A stretch of 64,000 nt of DNA from positions 3,844,001 to 3,908,000 of the forward strand of contig NZ_LT992502.1 of the NCBI RefSeq assembly GCF_900324475.1, read 5' to 3'. Of the stretch, positions 16,118 to 27,271 are shown one piece after another (the stretch's first letter is position 1; each line of letters opens with the position of its first letter). Source of the stretch: Enterobacter bugandensis (GTDB lineage Bacteria; Pseudomonadota; Gammaproteobacteria; Enterobacterales; Enterobacteriaceae). The notes beneath the pieces are model-generated. The model was given only the letters and a program-made list of their open reading frames with translations. It made no database searches and was not told where the DNA came from. The position numbers were made by a program, and so were the translations under genes.

Positions 16118-16861
16118 TTAGCACTTCGGTTTGCTGCCGGGCGCAGGAAGATAGCGTTGCGGATCGATGGCCGTCGCCTTATAGCGGATCTGGAAGTGCA
16201 GCTTCACCGAATCGGTACCGGTACTGCCCATGGTGGCAATCTTCTGCCCCGCCTTCACGTTCTGCCCGTTGTTAACCAGCATCGTGTCGTTGTGCGCGTA
16301 GGCCGTGATGTAGTCTTCGCCATGCTTAATCATGATCAGGTTACCGTAGCCGCGCAGCTGGTTACCGACGTAAACCACCTTCCCTGCCCCGGAGGCATAA
16401 ACCGGCGTACCGCGCGCAGCGGCGATATCAATACCCTTGTTGCCACCCTCAGAGAGTGAGTAAGGGGCGACCACTTTACCGCTGGCAGGCCAAATCCAGC
16501 AGCGCTGTCCAACCGGCGGCCATGACGACTGCGGCACCTGATAGGACGGCGTCACTTTGGCGGTTTTGCCTTTCGATGAGGATTTTTTGCCCGAGGACGA
16601 ACTGCCGTTCACCTTCAGCTTTTGCCCCACTTCGATGGTGTACGGCGGAGAGATGTTATTCAGGCGCGCCAGATCCTTCACGCTGGTCCCCGTTGCGCGC
16701 GAAATCCGGTACAGCGTATCCCCGCGCTTAACGGTATAGACCGAACCGGAATAGCTACCCATATCCGACGATTTGCTTCCTGAACAGCCAGCCAGGAATA
16801 GCGTCAGCGTCAGGCAAAAGATGGCGATGATGGGGTTTCTCGTCAGGCTTCCTGCAAACAA
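16118..16861 (-). CDS. ygeR: YgeR (ActS), LysM/LytM-domain lipoprotein, amidase activator
   Basis: 247 residues from a TTG start, supported by GAGG 7 bases upstream and by the lipoprotein signal: LFLAGC places the lipidated cysteine at residue 26. A LysM peptidoglycan-binding domain spans about 41-84 ([13 protein letters not shown]), a Ser/Lys/Gly linker follows, then an M23/LytM domain from about 125. The metalloprotease motif is degraded: NKGID (141-145) lacks the first histidine and LHFQI (221-225) lacks the second of HxH, while AYAH remains. Such a dead LytM domain fits the known role of EnvC/NlpD-type proteins as activators of septal amidases rather than hydrolases. Confidence 0.95.
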   Translation of the reverse strand: MFAGSLTRNPIIAIFCLTLTLFLAGCSGSKSSDMGSYSGSVYTVKRGDTLYRISRATGTSVKDLARLNNISPPYTIEVGQKLKVNGSSSSGKKSSSKGKTAKVTPSYQVPQSSWPPVGQRCWIWPASGKVVAPYSLSEGGNKGIDIAAARGTPVYASGAGKVVYVGNQLRGYGNLIMIKHGEDYITAYAHNDTMLVNNGQNVKAGQKIATMGSTGTDSVKLHFQIRYKATAIDPQRYLPAPGSKPKC

Positions 16862-17024
16862 AACAGATCCTCGGTCAGCATGAATGGCGCACTATGATAC
16901 CAGCCCGGAGAGATATGGGTCAGCCCTTTTCCGCTCCTGGAAACAAACCGTTCGTATAAGATTGCCGTATAATGCTCCCTGTTGATGGTGCAGAACCATC
17001 CGCATCGTTGGCACTGGAGCATGA

Positions 17025-17567
17025 ATGAGTATTCAAGAACACGTTATTTTGGTTAATGACCAGGGAATGGTAATTGGCACTCAGGAAAAATACGCCGCGC
17101 ATACTGCCCAAACCCCTCTGCATCTGGCGTTCTCATCCTGGCTGTTTAACGCCGAAGGCGAGTGTCTGGTAACCCGACGCGCACTAAGTAAAAAAGCCTG
17201 GCCGGGCGTCTGGACGAACTCCGTCTGCGGTCACCCTCAATCTGGTGAACGGACGGAAGAGGCAATTATCCGTCGCTGCCGCGATGAGATTGGCGCAGAA
17301 ATTACCGCGATTACGCCTGTCGCCTCAGAATTCCGCTACCGCGAAACGGATCCTTCCGGGATCGTGGAAAACGAGATTTGCCCGGTCTTCGCTGCCCGCG
17401 TCACCAGCGAACTGCGAATTAACCATGATGAAGTGATGGCATTTGAATGGGTGACGCTGGAGTCGTTATTCCGCGCGCTGGACGCCGCCCCATGGAGCTT
17501 TAGCCCGTGGATGGTGCAGGAAGCAACGGTCGCGCGAGACGCGCTGAGAGCGTTCGCGGCGCAATAA
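17025..17567 (+). CDS. idi: Isopentenyl-diphosphate delta-isomerase, type I
   Basis: 180 residues with the Nudix-fold isomerase signature. Catalytic Cys68 lies in TNSVCGHP and the catalytic glutamate is Glu117 in IVENEICP, each one residue beyond the E. coli numbering. The enzyme interconverts isopentenyl and dimethylallyl diphosphate using a divalent metal. It is a single gene convergent with lysS across a shared terminator, as in E. coli. The C-terminus is a few residues different in length from the E. coli protein, nothing more. Confidence 0.96.
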   Translation: MSIQEHVILVNDQGMVIGTQEKYAAHTAQTPLHLAFSSWLFNAEGECLVTRRALSKKAWPGVWTNSVCGHPQSGERTEEAIIRRCRDEIGAEITAITPVASEFRYRETDPSGIVENEICPVFAARVTSELRINHDEVMAFEWVTLESLFRALDAAPWSFSPWMVQEATVARDALRAFAAQ

Positions 17568-17592
17568 AAAAGCCCCTTTCGGGGCTTTTTTA
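17566..17592. terminator. Bidirectional terminator between idi and lysS
   Basis: AAAAAAGCCCC-TTTC-GGGGCTTTTTT is a symmetric stem with A-run and T-run on its two sides, placed between the stops of two converging genes. It should serve both. Confidence 0.93.
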
Positions 17593-17605
17593 GCAACGTA
17601 ACGCC

Positions 17606-19123
17606 TTATTTCACCGGGCGCATTGCCGGGAACAGGATCACGTCACGAATGGTGTGGCTGTTGGTGAAGAGCATCACCATACGGTCGATACCAATACCCA
17701 GACCTGCGGTTGGCGGCAGGCCGTGCTCCAGCGCGGTCACATAGTCTTCGTCGAAGAACATCGCTTCGTCATCGCCTGCTGCTTTCGCGTCAACCTGATC
17801 CTGGAAACGCTGCGCCTGGTCTTCCGCATCGTTCAGCTCGCTAAAGCCGTTGCCGATTTCACGGCCGCCGATGAAGAATTCGAAACGGTCGGTGATTTCC
17901 GGGTTCTCGTCATTACGACGCGCCAGCGGAGAGACTTCCGCCGGGTATTCGGTAATGAAGGTCGGCTGAATCAGGTGCGCTTCGGCCACTTCTTCGAAGA
18001 TCTCGGTCACGATACGGCCCAGACCCCAGCTCTTCTCAACCTTGATGCCGATGCTTTCAGCGATGGCCTTCGCAGAGTCGAAGTTATCCAGATCCGCCAT
18101 GTTGGTTTCCGGACGGTACTTCTTGATCGCTTCGCGCATGGTCAGTTTTTCGAACGGCTTGCCGAAGTCGAACACTTCTTCACCGTAAGGAACCTGCGTG
18201 GTGCCCAGAATGTCCTGCGCCAGGGTACGGAACAGGGATTCGGTCAGCTCGATCAGATCTTTGTAGTCCGCGTACGCCATATAGAGTTCCATCATGGTGA
18301 ACTCTGGGTTATGACGAACGGAGATACCTTCGTTACGGAAGTTACGGTTGATCTCGAACACGCGATCAAAACCACCAACCACCAGACGCTTCAGGTACAG
18401 TTCCGGCGCGATACGCAGGTACATGTCCAGGTCCAGGGCGTTGTGATGGGTGATGAACGGACGCGCAGACGCGCCGCCAGGGATCACCTGCATCATCGGG
18501 GTTTCCACTTCCATAAAGTCGCGGTTGACCATGAACTGGCGAATACCGGCCATGATCTGGGAGCGAATTTTGAAGGTCTTGCGGGATTCATCGTTAGAGA
18601 TGAGGTCCAGGTAGCGCTGACGATAGCGCGCTTCCTGATCCTGCAAACCGTGGAACTTGTCCGGCAGCGGGCGCAGGGCTTTGGTCAGCAGACGCAGTTC
18701 GGTGCAGTGGATAGACAGTTCACCGGTCTTGGTTTTGAACAGTTTACCTTTTGCGCCCAGGATATCGCCCAGGTCCCACTTCTTGAACTGCTCGTTGTAG
18801 ATGCCTTCCGGCAGGTCGTCACGGGAGACGTACAGCTGAATGCGGCCGCCAACGTCCTGTAAGGTCACGAAGGACGCTTTACCCATGATACGACGGGTCA
18901 TCATACGGCCAGCCACGGACACTTCAACGTTCAGCGCTTCCAGCTCTTCGTTCTCTTTACCGTCGAAGTCAGCGTGCAGTTGGTCTGAGGTGTGGTCACG
19001 ACGAAAATCGTTCGGGAACGGCACGCCCTGCTCGCGCAGCGCTGCCAGCTTCTCGCGGCGGGTTTTCAGTTCGTTGTTAAGATCGACTACCGCGTCAGCG
19101 CCCTGTGCTTGTTGTTCAGACAT
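17606..19123 (-). CDS. lysS: Lysyl-tRNA synthetase, class II
   Basis: 505 residues, the family length. An OB-fold anticodon-binding domain occupies roughly 65-150; the class II catalytic core carries motif 2 ([14 protein letters not shown]) and motif 3 (GLGIGIDRM). It charges tRNA-Lys with lysine. It lies 9 bp after prfB on the same strand and is co-transcribed with it, the arrangement known in E. coli. A long open frame on the opposite strand is a codon-bias shadow. Confidence 0.97.
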   Translation of the reverse strand: MSEQQAQGADAVVDLNNELKTRREKLAALREQGVPFPNDFRRDHTSDQLHADFDGKENEELEALNVEVSVAGRMMTRRIMGKASFVTLQDVGGRIQLYVSRDDLPEGIYNEQFKKWDLGDILGAKGKLFKTKTGELSIHCTELRLLTKALRPLPDKFHGLQDQEARYRQRYLDLISNDESRKTFKIRSQIMAGIRQFMVNRDFMEVETPMMQVIPGGASARPFITHHNALDLDMYLRIAPELYLKRLVVGGFDRVFEINRNFRNEGISVRHNPEFTMMELYMAYADYKDLIELTESLFRTLAQDILGTTQVPYGEEVFDFGKPFEKLTMREAIKKYRPETNMADLDNFDSAKAIAESIGIKVEKSWGLGRIVTEIFEEVAEAHLIQPTFITEYPAEVSPLARRNDENPEITDRFEFFIGGREIGNGFSELNDAEDQAQRFQDQVDAKAAGDDEAMFFDEDYVTALEHGLPPTAGLGIGIDRMVMLFTNSHTIRDVILFPAMRPVK

Positions 19124-19132
19124 GTTGGTTCC

Positions 19133-20231
19133 TCATAACCCTGCTTTCAAACTTGCTTCGATAAATTGGTCCAGGCTGCCGTCCAGCACCGCCTGCGTGT
19201 TGCGGGTTTCAACCCCGGTACGCAGGTCTTTGATGCGGGAGTCATCAAGGACGTAAGAACGGATCTGGCTGCCCCAACCGATGTCGGACTTGTTGTCTTC
19301 CATCGCCTGTTTCTCAGCATTTTTCTTCTGCATCTCCAGCTCATAAAGCTTCGCTTTCATCTGCTTCATGGCCTGGTCTTTGTTCTTATGCTGGGAACGG
19401 TCGTTCTGGCACTGTGTTACCAGCCCGGTTGGAATGTGGGTAATACGCACCGCAGATTCCGTACGGTTAACGTGCTGACCACCCGCGCCGGACGCGCGGT
19501 AAACGTCAATACGCAGGTCCGCCGGGTTAATTTCGATATCGATATCTTCGTCAACTTCCGGGTAAACAAACGCGGAGCTGAAGGAAGTATGACGACGGCC
19601 ACCGGAGTCAAACGGGCTTTTACGCACCAGGCGGTGAACGCCGGTTTCGGTACGCAGCCAGCCGTAGGCGTAGTCGCCAATGATCTTGATAGTGACGGAT
19701 TTAATACCGGCCACTTCACCTTCAGACTCTTCGATAATTTCGGTTTTGAAGCCGCGCGCTTCCGCCCAACGCAGATACATACGCGTCAGCATGCTGGCCC
19801 AGTCCTGCGCTTCGGTACCGCCAGAACCTGCCTGAATATCGAGATAGCAGTCAGCGCTGTCGTATTCGCCGGAGAACATGCGACGGAATTCCAGCTGTGC
19901 CAGCTTCTCTTCCAGCCCGTCGAGTTCTGCCACGGCTTCGTTAAAGGTTTCTTCGTCGTCGGCTTCGACGGCCAGCTCCAGCAAACCGGAAACGTCTTCC
20001 AGCCCCTGAGCCATTTGATCTAACGTATCTACGATAGCTTCGAGAGAGGAACGCTCTTTACCCAGCGCCTGTGCGCGTTCAGGTTCGTTCCAGACGTCCG
20101 GCTGTTCCAGCTCGGCGTTTACTTCTTCAAGACGCTCTTTCTTGGCATCGTAGTCAAAGATACCCCCTAAGAACGTCAGAGCGCTCCGTGAGGTCCTGAA
20201 TACGGTTTTTTACCGGATTAATTTCAAACAT
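19133..20231 (-). CDS. prfB: Peptide chain release factor 2 with programmed +1 frameshift
   Basis: Translation starts at the ATG at 20231 (MFEINPV). After 25 codons the frame meets CTT TGA C, with TGA at 20156-20154; skipping one base (20156) continues as Asp-Tyr-Asp-Ala-Lys to the stop at 19133, 365 residues in total, equal to E. coli RF2. AGGGGG stands just before CTT and acts as the internal Shine-Dalgarno that promotes the shift. This is the classic autoregulation: scarce RF2 stalls at UGA and favours shifting. The stop-reading tripeptide is in RKSPFDSGG and the peptidyl-hydrolysis GGQ is at 250-252. Residue 246 is Ala, not the Thr found in E. coli K-12. An annotation taking the internal ATG near 20014 would lose 72 residues. 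Confidence 0.97.
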
Positions 20232-20321
20232 GGTCTGTTTTCTTTTATGGACTTGTCAAAATGCGGTGATAAGAGCGGGATTGTACCGAATCCACGCCCT
20301 TTTTTATAGAGATTACTGCCG

Positions 20322-22055
20322 CTAAATTGGCCAGATATTGTCGATGATGATCTGAAGGGTGCGGTTACCGCGAAACTCGTTGATATCCAGTTTGTACGCC
20401 AGCTCGACCTCACGCACGCCGTTGTCCGGCCAGATGGAGGTGTCAACGTTGAAGGCGATGCCGTCCAGCAGCGGTCCGCCGCCCACGGGCTCGACCATCA
20501 CTTTCAGGTGGCGTTCGCCAACGATACGCTGCTGCAGCAGACGGAATCGCCCGTCGAACAGCGGTTCCGGGAACATCTGCCCCCATGGACCGGCATCGCG
20601 CAGCATCTGCGCGACCTCCATCGTCATTTCGGAGACGGACAGCTCACCGTCAGAGACCACTTCGCCCTGCAGCAGCGCCGGGTCAATCCACTCGGTGACC
20701 AGCTCGCCAAACAGGCGCTGGAACTCGTCGAACTTTGCCTCTTCCAGCGACAAGCCTGCCGCCATCGCGTGGCCGCCGAACTTGATCATCAGACCCGGGT
20801 AAAGCGTATCCAGACGCTCCAGCGCATCGCGCATGTGCAGCCCCTGAATCGAGCGGCCAGAGCCTTTCAGCGTGCCGTCGCCCGCAGGCGCAAACGCGAT
20901 CACCGGGCGGTGGAAGCGCTCTTTAATGCGCGACGCCAGAATGCCGACCACGCCCTGATGCCACTCGGGGTGGTACATTGCCAGCCCGCCCGGCAGCGTA
21001 TCGCCGCTGCGCTCAAGTTTTTCGCACAGGGTCAGCGCTTCGGCCTGCATCCCCTGCTCAATCTCTTTACGGGTCTGGTTCAGGGCGTCCAGCTCGTTGG
21101 CCAGCACGCGCGCTTCACCGATGTTGTCGCACAGCAGCAGCGCCACGCCGACGGACATATCGTCCAGCCTTCCGGCAGCGTTCAGACGCGGCCCGAGGGC
21201 AAAGCCCAGGTCGCTTGCCGCCAGCTTGAGCGGATCGCGGTTGGCAATCTCCAGCAGCGCCTTAATTCCGGGACGGCACTTGCCCGCGCGAATACGGCTT
21301 AAACCCTGCCAGGTCAAAATGCGGTTATTGGCATCAAGAGGTACCACGTCCGCCACGGTGCCCAGCGCCACCAGGTCGAGGTATTCGGCCAGGTTTGGAA
21401 CGGCAATGCCGCGGGATTCGAACCAGCCCTTATCGCGTAAGAGAGTACGCAACGCCAGCATCAGATAAAACGCCACGCCCACGCCGGCGAGGGATTTCGA
21501 CGGGAAATCGCAGTCGCGCAGGTTGGGGTTAATAATCGCTTCTGCTGCGGGGAGCGTATCGCCGGGCAGGTGATGATCGGTGACCAGCACCGGGATCCCC
21601 AAAGCGTGAGCATGATCGACGCCCGCATGGGAGGAGATCCCGTTGTCTACGGTCATGATCATCTGCGCACCGCGGGCATGGGCCTGATCGACCACCTCCG
21701 GGCTGAGGCCATAGCCGTCTTCAAAGCGGTTTGGCACCAGATAGGTGACATTATCGCAGCCCAGCGCGCGCAGGCTGAGCACGCTCAGGGCGGTGCTGGT
21801 TGCGCCGTCGGCGTCGAAATCCCCTACCACCACAATGCGCGTTCCCTCACGCAGCGCGTTGTAGAGCATTTCGGTAGCTTTCTCGATACCGTTCAGCTGC
21901 TGCCAGGGCAGCATCCCTTTCACGCTGCGCTCAAGATCCTCTGCGCGACGCACGCCGCGGCTTGCGTAGAGGCGCTTTAGCAGCGGCGGGAGATCGTCCG
22001 GTAAATCAACGTGTTCAACCGCCTCGCGGCGGCGCAATTTGATGGGGGCTTTCAC
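20322..22055 (-). CDS. recJ: Single-stranded-DNA-specific exonuclease RecJ
   Basis: 577 residues, full length. The DHH phosphoesterase motifs are intact: VVGDFDADGAT (77-86, Asp79/81/83), TVDNG around Asp137, and TDHHLPGD with DHH at 160-162. RecJ digests single-stranded DNA 5' to 3' in RecF-pathway recombination, mismatch repair and stalled-fork processing. It follows dsbC on the same strand with a 5-bp gap, so xerD-dsbC-recJ form one operon, as in E. coli. Confidence 0.97.
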   Translation of the reverse strand: MKAPIKLRRREAVEHVDLPDDLPPLLKRLYASRGVRRAEDLERSVKGMLPWQQLNGIEKATEMLYNALREGTRIVVVGDFDADGATSTALSVLSLRALGCDNVTYLVPNRFEDGYGLSPEVVDQAHARGAQMIMTVDNGISSHAGVDHAHALGIPVLVTDHHLPGDTLPAAEAIINPNLRDCDFPSKSLAGVGVAFYLMLALRTLLRDKGWFESRGIAVPNLAEYLDLVALGTVADVVPLDANNRILTWQGLSRIRAGKCRPGIKALLEIANRDPLKLAASDLGFALGPRLNAAGRLDDMSVGVALLLCDNIGEARVLANELDALNQTRKEIEQGMQAEALTLCEKLERSGDTLPGGLAMYHPEWHQGVVGILASRIKERFHRPVIAFAPAGDGTLKGSGRSIQGLHMRDALERLDTLYPGLMIKFGGHAMAAGLSLEEAKFDEFQRLFGELVTEWIDPALLQGEVVSDGELSVSEMTMEVAQMLRDAGPWGQMFPEPLFDGRFRLLQQRIVGERHLKVMVEPVGGGPLLDGIAFNVDTSIWPDNGVREVELAYKLDINEFRGNRTLQIIIDNIWPI

Positions 22056-22060
22056 GCGAA

Positions 22061-22774
22061 TTATTTACCACCAAACTGTTTCTGGTGCGCGTCGAGAAAC
22101 TCTTTCATCTCTTTCGGTCCCTGATAGCCCGGAACAACATAGCCGTTACTCAGGACAATCGCTGGCGTACCGCTCACGCCAAACTGCACGCCCAGCGCGT
22201 AGTGGTTAGCAATGTCGATGTCGCAGGAGGCAGGCTTAACGTCTTTACCGTTCATCGCGTCATCAAACGCTTTGTTGCGGTCTTTGGCACACCAGATCGC
22301 TTTCATGTCCTGCTCTGGCTTGCTCTGTACGCCTGCGCGCGGGAAGGCCAGGTAACGCACGGTAATGCCCAGCGCGTTATAGTCTTTCATCTGTTCATGC
22401 AGCTTGTGGCAGTAGCCACAGGTGATATCGGTGAAGACGGTAATCACATGTTTTTCCTGCGCCGCTTTATAGACGATCATCTCTTTTTCGAGCGCGTTCA
22501 GGTTTTTCATCAGCAACTGGTTGGTGACGTTCACCGGCTGCGCGCCGCTCACGTCGTACAGCGGTCCCTGAATAAAGTGTTTGCCATCTTCGGTGACGTA
22601 CAGCACGCCGCTGTTGGTCAGTACGGTTTTCATACCGGCAACCGGCGCAGGCTGGATGTCGCTGCTGGTGACGCCAAGCTTAGCCAGAGACTGTTTGATG
22701 GCGGCGTCATCCGCATGGGCGAAGCCGGTAAATGAGGCTGCCAGCAGGGTGAACAGCGCGAAAGACTTTTTCAT
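22061..22774 (-). CDS. dsbC: Periplasmic protein disulfide isomerase DsbC
   Basis: 237 residues from the ATG at 22774; an upstream in-frame ATG is rejected because this one begins the signal peptide (MKKSFALFTLLAASF, cleavage after AHA at residue 21). The N-terminal dimerisation domain precedes a thioredoxin fold with the active site CGYC at 119-122, which is 98-101 in the mature protein, as in E. coli. DsbC reshuffles wrong disulfides and is kept reduced by DsbD. It lies between xerD and recJ in one operon. The signal peptide is one residue longer than in E. coli. Confidence 0.97.
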   Translation of the reverse strand: MKKSFALFTLLAASFTGFAHADDAAIKQSLAKLGVTSSDIQPAPVAGMKTVLTNSGVLYVTEDGKHFIQGPLYDVSGAQPVNVTNQLLMKNLNALEKEMIVYKAAQEKHVITVFTDITCGYCHKLHEQMKDYNALGITVRYLAFPRAGVQSKPEQDMKAIWCAKDRNKAFDDAMNGKDVKPASCDIDIANHYALGVQFGVSGTPAIVLSNGYVVPGYQGPKEMKEFLDAHQKQFGGK

Positions 22775-22802
22775 AATTGATCCTGTTACAATTTGTCGGC
22801 AC

Positions 22803-23699
22803 TCACGCACGAGGGTGGTGCTGTTGGTGTAGCTGCCGCAGGCGTTCCGTCGCGACATGGGTATAAATTTGCGTCGTTGAAAGATCGCTGTGTCCCAGCA
22901 GCATCTGCACCACGCGTAAATCTGCGCCGTGGTTTAACAGATGCGTCGCGAAGGCGTGACGCAATACGTGCGGCGAAAGCTTTTCACTGTCGATACCCGC
23001 CAGTGTGGCGTAATGCTTGATGCGATGCCAGAACGTTTGTCGCGTCATCTGCTGCGCGCGCTGGCTCGGAAACAGGACGTCGATAGACGCGCCATTGAGC
23101 AGCCAGGGGCGGCCATGCTCAAGATACGTCTCCAGCCAGTAAACCGCCTCTTCTCCCAGCGGAACCAGCCTTTCCTTGTTTCCTTTACCGATGACGCGCA
23201 CCACGCCCTGACGCAGGCTGATGTCGCTCATCGTCAGGCCAACCAGTTCCGAAACGCGCAAGCCGGTAGCATACAATAGCTCAAGCATGGCTTTATCGCG
23301 TAACTCCAGCGGCAGGTCAACAGCCGGTGACTGTAATAATCTCTCAACTTGTGCTTCGCTGAGATCTTTCGGCAGCCGCTGCGGGAGTTTCGGGGACGCC
23401 AGCAGCGCGCTGGGATCGTCTTCGCGAATCTTCTCCCGATAAAGATGCTGGAAAAGCCGACGCATGGCGCTGAGCAAGCGTGCAGAGCTGGTGGCTTTGT
23501 ACCCCCCTTCTACGCGTTCAGCGAGCAGCGCCTGCAGGTCGTCGCTTTGCGCGCTCGCAAGCGATAGCTCCCGACGCGCCAGCCACTCCACCAGCATGGT
23601 GAGATCGCGCCGGTAGGCACTGAGGGTATTCTCGGCCAGATTTTTCTCCAGCCACAGCGCGTCGAGAAACTGTTCAACGAGTGCGAGATCCTTTTCCAC
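22803..23699 (-). CDS. xerD: Site-specific tyrosine recombinase XerD
   Basis: 298 residues, equal to E. coli XerD, from a GTG start. The N-terminal core-binding domain (about 1-110) is followed by the catalytic domain with LSPHVLRHAFATH (the HxxR box), LLGHSDLSTTQIYTHV (second His and nucleophilic Tyr) and ATGLRVSEL (first Arg). XerCD resolves chromosome dimers at dif under FtsK control. It is the first gene of xerD-dsbC-recJ and is divergent from fldB across about 100 bp. Confidence 0.97.
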   Translation of the reverse strand: MEKDLALVEQFLDALWLEKNLAENTLSAYRRDLTMLVEWLARRELSLASAQSDDLQALLAERVEGGYKATSSARLLSAMRRLFQHLYREKIREDDPSALLASPKLPQRLPKDLSEAQVERLLQSPAVDLPLELRDKAMLELLYATGLRVSELVGLTMSDISLRQGVVRVIGKGNKERLVPLGEEAVYWLETYLEHGRPWLLNGASIDVLFPSQRAQQMTRQTFWHRIKHYATLAGIDSEKLSPHVLRHAFATHLLNHGADLRVVQMLLGHSDLSTTQIYTHVATERLRQLHQQHHPRA

Positions 23700-23800
23700 A
23701 TCAGCCCCTTTGATTTTGCAGTCAGGCCATTATGCCTGATTGCGACCGGTTTCTGGTACACTACGCGCAAAGTCATAGCAAGAATTGAGATAGTTACGCG

Positions 23801-24322
23801 ATGAATATTGGTCTGTTCTATGGTTCCAGCACCTGCTACACCGAAATGGCGGCGGAGAAAATTCGCGACATCATTGGCCCGGAACTGGTGACGTTGCATA
23901 ACCTGAAAGATGACTCGGTCGCCTTGATGGAGCAGTACGATGTGCTGATTCTGGGCATCCCAACCTGGGACTTTGGTGAGATACAGGAAGACTGGGAAGC
24001 CATCTGGGATCAGCTCGATTCAGTCAATTTCGACGGTAAAATTATCGCGATGTACGGCATGGGTGACCAGTTAGGCTACGGCGAATGGTTCCTGGACGCA
24101 CTCGGCATGCTGCACGATAAGCTGGCACCAAAAGGGGCGGCGTTTATCGGCTACTGGCCAACCGAAGGGTATGAATTCACCAGTAAAAAGCCGATTATTG
24201 CCGATGGCGAGCTGTTTGTCGGGCTCGCGCTGGATGAAACCAATCAGTACGATCTCAGCGACGAGCGCCTGCAGGCCTGGTGCGAGCAGATCCTCGGCGA
24301 AATGGCAGAAAAATTCAGCTAA
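23801..24322 (+). CDS. fldB: Flavodoxin 2
   Basis: 173 residues of a long-chain flavodoxin. The phosphate-binding loop for FMN is YGSSTCYTE (near residues 7-15), and the flavin-stacking loops lie in PTWDFGE and [11 protein letters not shown]. It is a cytoplasmic one-electron carrier; in E. coli FldB belongs to the SoxRS oxidative-stress regulon. The sequence matches FldB rather than FldA. It is a single gene divergent from xerD and convergent with ygfX. Confidence 0.96.
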   Translation: MNIGLFYGSSTCYTEMAAEKIRDIIGPELVTLHNLKDDSVALMEQYDVLILGIPTWDFGEIQEDWEAIWDQLDSVNFDGKIIAMYGMGDQLGYGEWFLDALGMLHDKLAPKGAAFIGYWPTEGYEFTSKKPIIADGELFVGLALDETNQYDLSDERLQAWCEQILGEMAEKFS

Positions 24323-24328
24323 CGCGCG

Positions 24329-24739
24329 TTACTCCTGCGTCGGCTGTTGCAGCAACATCCGGCGCAGATCCCGCCATTCTGATGCGTCCATACTGTCCGC
24401 CGCCAGCCACAGGTGCTGGCAACGTCCGCCCCCCACTTTGCGTAACCGTAACATCATCCCGGCGTTAAGCATCCAGGGTACACCGAGAATATCCCACTCT
24501 TTTCCCTGCCAGCGCAGGCGGGAATCCATCAGCAGCTTAATCTCGCCCTGACGCGCGTTAATGCGACGCTGGCTGCGTACGCTGTCAAAAACAACAAACG
24601 AAAGTAATAGCAGCCACAGCGGCGTATAGCTGAGCGGCCACGGCATGAGTAAAACGATGGCCGCAACCAGCCCGTGGAGCAATAAAGACATCCACTGCGA
24701 GCGCCACGAGACGCGAAGATCAGATTGCCACAGGACCAC
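24329..24739 (-). CDS. ygfX: YgfX (CptA) inner-membrane protein
   Basis: 136 residues. Two adjacent hydrophobic helices (about 17-53) are followed by a soluble cytoplasmic domain. The E. coli counterpart has been described as a partner of SdhE and as a membrane toxin affecting MreB and FtsZ; later work questions the toxin role, so I give the function as unsettled. Its start overlaps the end of sdhE by 20 bp, so the two are translationally coupled. Confidence 0.92.
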   Translation of the reverse strand: MVLWQSDLRVSWRSQWMSLLLHGLVAAIVLLMPWPLSYTPLWLLLLSFVVFDSVRSQRRINARQGEIKLLMDSRLRWQGKEWDILGVPWMLNAGMMLRLRKVGGGRCQHLWLAADSMDASEWRDLRRMLLQQPTQE

Positions 24740-24986
24740 GTTCCCGATTCCGTGTTTGAATTAATTGCACCATCCGTTGCAACTCGGTGTCGGCGGGTTT
24801 GCCGTGGTTCATCAGCCAGTTGAATAAATCCGGATCGTCAGACTCAAGCAGGCGAACAAACAGACGCTTATCATCATCGCTTAAGCTGTCGTACTCATAT
24901 TCGAAGAAAGGCATGATGGAAATATCAAGTTCACGCATTCCGCGACGGCATGCCCAGTGAATACGGGCCTTGTTGTTAATATCCAT
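24720..24986 (-). CDS. sdhE: SdhE, FAD assembly factor
   Basis: 88 residues, the full family length. The conserved RGMRE motif is at 15-19 and is known to be needed for covalent flavinylation of SdhA and FrdA. It is a small cytoplasmic helical protein. It is the first gene of sdhE-ygfX and is divergent from ygfZ, an iron-sulfur maintenance factor, across 294 bp in which I see no clear site. Confidence 0.96.
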   Translation of the reverse strand: MDINNKARIHWACRRGMRELDISIMPFFEYEYDSLSDDDKRLFVRLLESDDPDLFNWLMNHGKPADTELQRMVQLIQTRNRERGPVAI

Positions 24987-25280
24987 GTTCAGTTTCCTGC
25001 ATTACGTTTGGCACAGTCGGTACCCCGTTTTCTGTTCTTAATTTCTCTACGGGGACACCAGCTAGTGTAACGTGTTTTTGACCGTTTCATTACTGGAATA
25101 TTGCGTTTGACGAGCTGGCTTCCAGAATAATCCCTATATAGACAGCGGATTACACTATTTTGCGTAGCGCTACGCATAACCCGTTTATGGCACAAATGGT
25201 CTGCTGAAAGCGCTTGCAATGCCTGCAGGCTCTTTTACCATTAGGCATTATCAAAGCGTTAAGCAATTCAGGATACCGTT

Positions 25281-26261
25281 ATGGCCTTTACACCATTTTC
25301 TCCTCGCCAGCCCGCCGCCTCTGCGCGTCTGCCGCTGACGCTTATTTCTCTTGATGACTGGGCGCTGGCAACCCTCTCCGGCGCCGACGCCGAAAAATAC
25401 TTGCAGGGTCAGGTGACTGCGGATGTTGCGCAGTTGACTGAACACCAGCATCTTCTGGCCGCGCACTGCGATCCTAAGGGCAAAATGTGGAGCAACCTGC
25501 GTCTCTTCCGCCGTCAGGACGGTTTTGCCTTTATTGAGCGCCGTAGCCTGCGCGATGCGCAGCTCAAAGAATTGAAAAAATACGCGGTCTTTTCCAAAGT
25601 CACCATCGCACCGGACGACGAACATGTTCTGCTGGGCGTGGCGGGCTTCCAGGCGCGTGCGGCGCTGAAAAACCTGTTTGCTGAACTGCCGGATGCAGAA
25701 AAACAGGTGGTCAGCGAGGGCGCGACTTCCATCCTTTGGTTTGAATACCCGGCAGAGCGCTTCCTGTTAGTCACGGATGCCGCAACAGCCGAACGCGTGA
25801 CCGAGGCGCTGCGCGGCGAAGCGCAGCTCAACAACAGCCAGCAGTGGCTGGCGCTGAACATCGAAGCGGGTCTGCCGGTAATTGACGCAGCCAATAGCGC
25901 GCAGTTTATTCCTCAGGCAACTAACCTGCAGGCGCTGGGGGGAATCAGCTTTAAAAAAGGCTGCTACACCGGTCAGGAAATGGTCGCGCGTGCAAAATTC
26001 CGTGGGGCAAACAAACGCGCGTTGTGGACACTGGCAGGCCATGCCAGCCGCGTACCGGAAGCAGGCGAAGACTTAGAACTGAAGATGGGCGACAACTGGC
26101 GCCGCACCGGTACCGTGTTAGCCGCAGTCCAGCTGGACGATGGCCGTCTTTTGGTACAGGCTGTAATGAACAACGACATGGAAGCGGACAGCGTGTTCCG
26201 CGTGCGCGACGACGCGAATACGTTGAGTATTGAGCCGCTACCGTATTCACTGGAAGAGTGA
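25281..26261 (+). CDS. ygfZ: YgfZ, folate-binding iron-sulfur maintenance protein
   Basis: 326 residues of the GcvT-like folate-binding fold. The signature KGCYTGQE is complete, with its essential cysteine at 228, the same position as in E. coli. YgfZ helps make or repair iron-sulfur clusters of enzymes such as MiaB, in a folate-dependent way. It is a single gene divergent from sdhE. A REP pair follows its stop. Confidence 0.96.
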   Translation: MAFTPFSPRQPAASARLPLTLISLDDWALATLSGADAEKYLQGQVTADVAQLTEHQHLLAAHCDPKGKMWSNLRLFRRQDGFAFIERRSLRDAQLKELKKYAVFSKVTIAPDDEHVLLGVAGFQARAALKNLFAELPDAEKQVVSEGATSILWFEYPAERFLLVTDAATAERVTEALRGEAQLNNSQQWLALNIEAGLPVIDAANSAQFIPQATNLQALGGISFKKGCYTGQEMVARAKFRGANKRALWTLAGHASRVPEAGEDLELKMGDNWRRTGTVLAAVQLDDGRLLVQAVMNNDMEADSVFRVRDDANTLSIEPLPYSLEE

Positions 26262-26271
26262 TGCTCTATCG

Positions 26272-26342
26272 CCCGGTGGCGCTGCGCTTACCGGGCCTAC
26301 GGGTGCAAATCCAGGTCGGGTAAGGCGAAGCCGCCACCCGAC
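26272..26342. repeat. REP pair (BIME) between ygfZ and trhA
   Basis: Two inverted copies (CCCGGTGGCGCTGCGCTTAC and GTCGGGTAAGGCGAAGCC) face each other in the gap between converging genes, the usual site for repetitive extragenic palindromes that protect mRNA ends. Confidence 0.85.
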
Positions 26343-26348
26343 AACAAA

Positions 26349-27035
<687 letters not shown>

Positions 27036-27250
27036 TTATTCATCGCATGACTATGCTAACTGAGAATGATTCCAGTGAACACCTGTTAGCTAAAATAATT
27101 TTAAATTAAATTTTTATAATAAAAATCAAAAACATAAACGAAAAATTCACCTGACATTTGTTCATATAAAAATTTAAGCGTTACTAATCAATGGCATAAA
27201 ATTGGCTCCTGCCGTCTGGCTGCATGATATGATGGATAAATGAGGTCTGA

Positions 27251-27271
27251 ATGAGAGTTTTGCCACTGTGA
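27251..27271 (+). other. Possible six-codon leader peptide upstream of the RpiR regulator
   Basis: ATG at 27251 has GAGG five bases before it and reads MRVLPL, then TGA; that stop overlaps the GTG at 27268 that can start the regulator. The regulator start has no ribosome site of its own at that distance, so coupled re-initiation is plausible. This is read directly from the sequence but may be chance. Confidence 0.3.

Noticed and set aside
17654..18862. 402-codon plus-strand open frame across lysS
   Set aside because: It is the complement of a strongly biased gene, has no ribosome site and no recognisable domain; lysS accounts for the region.
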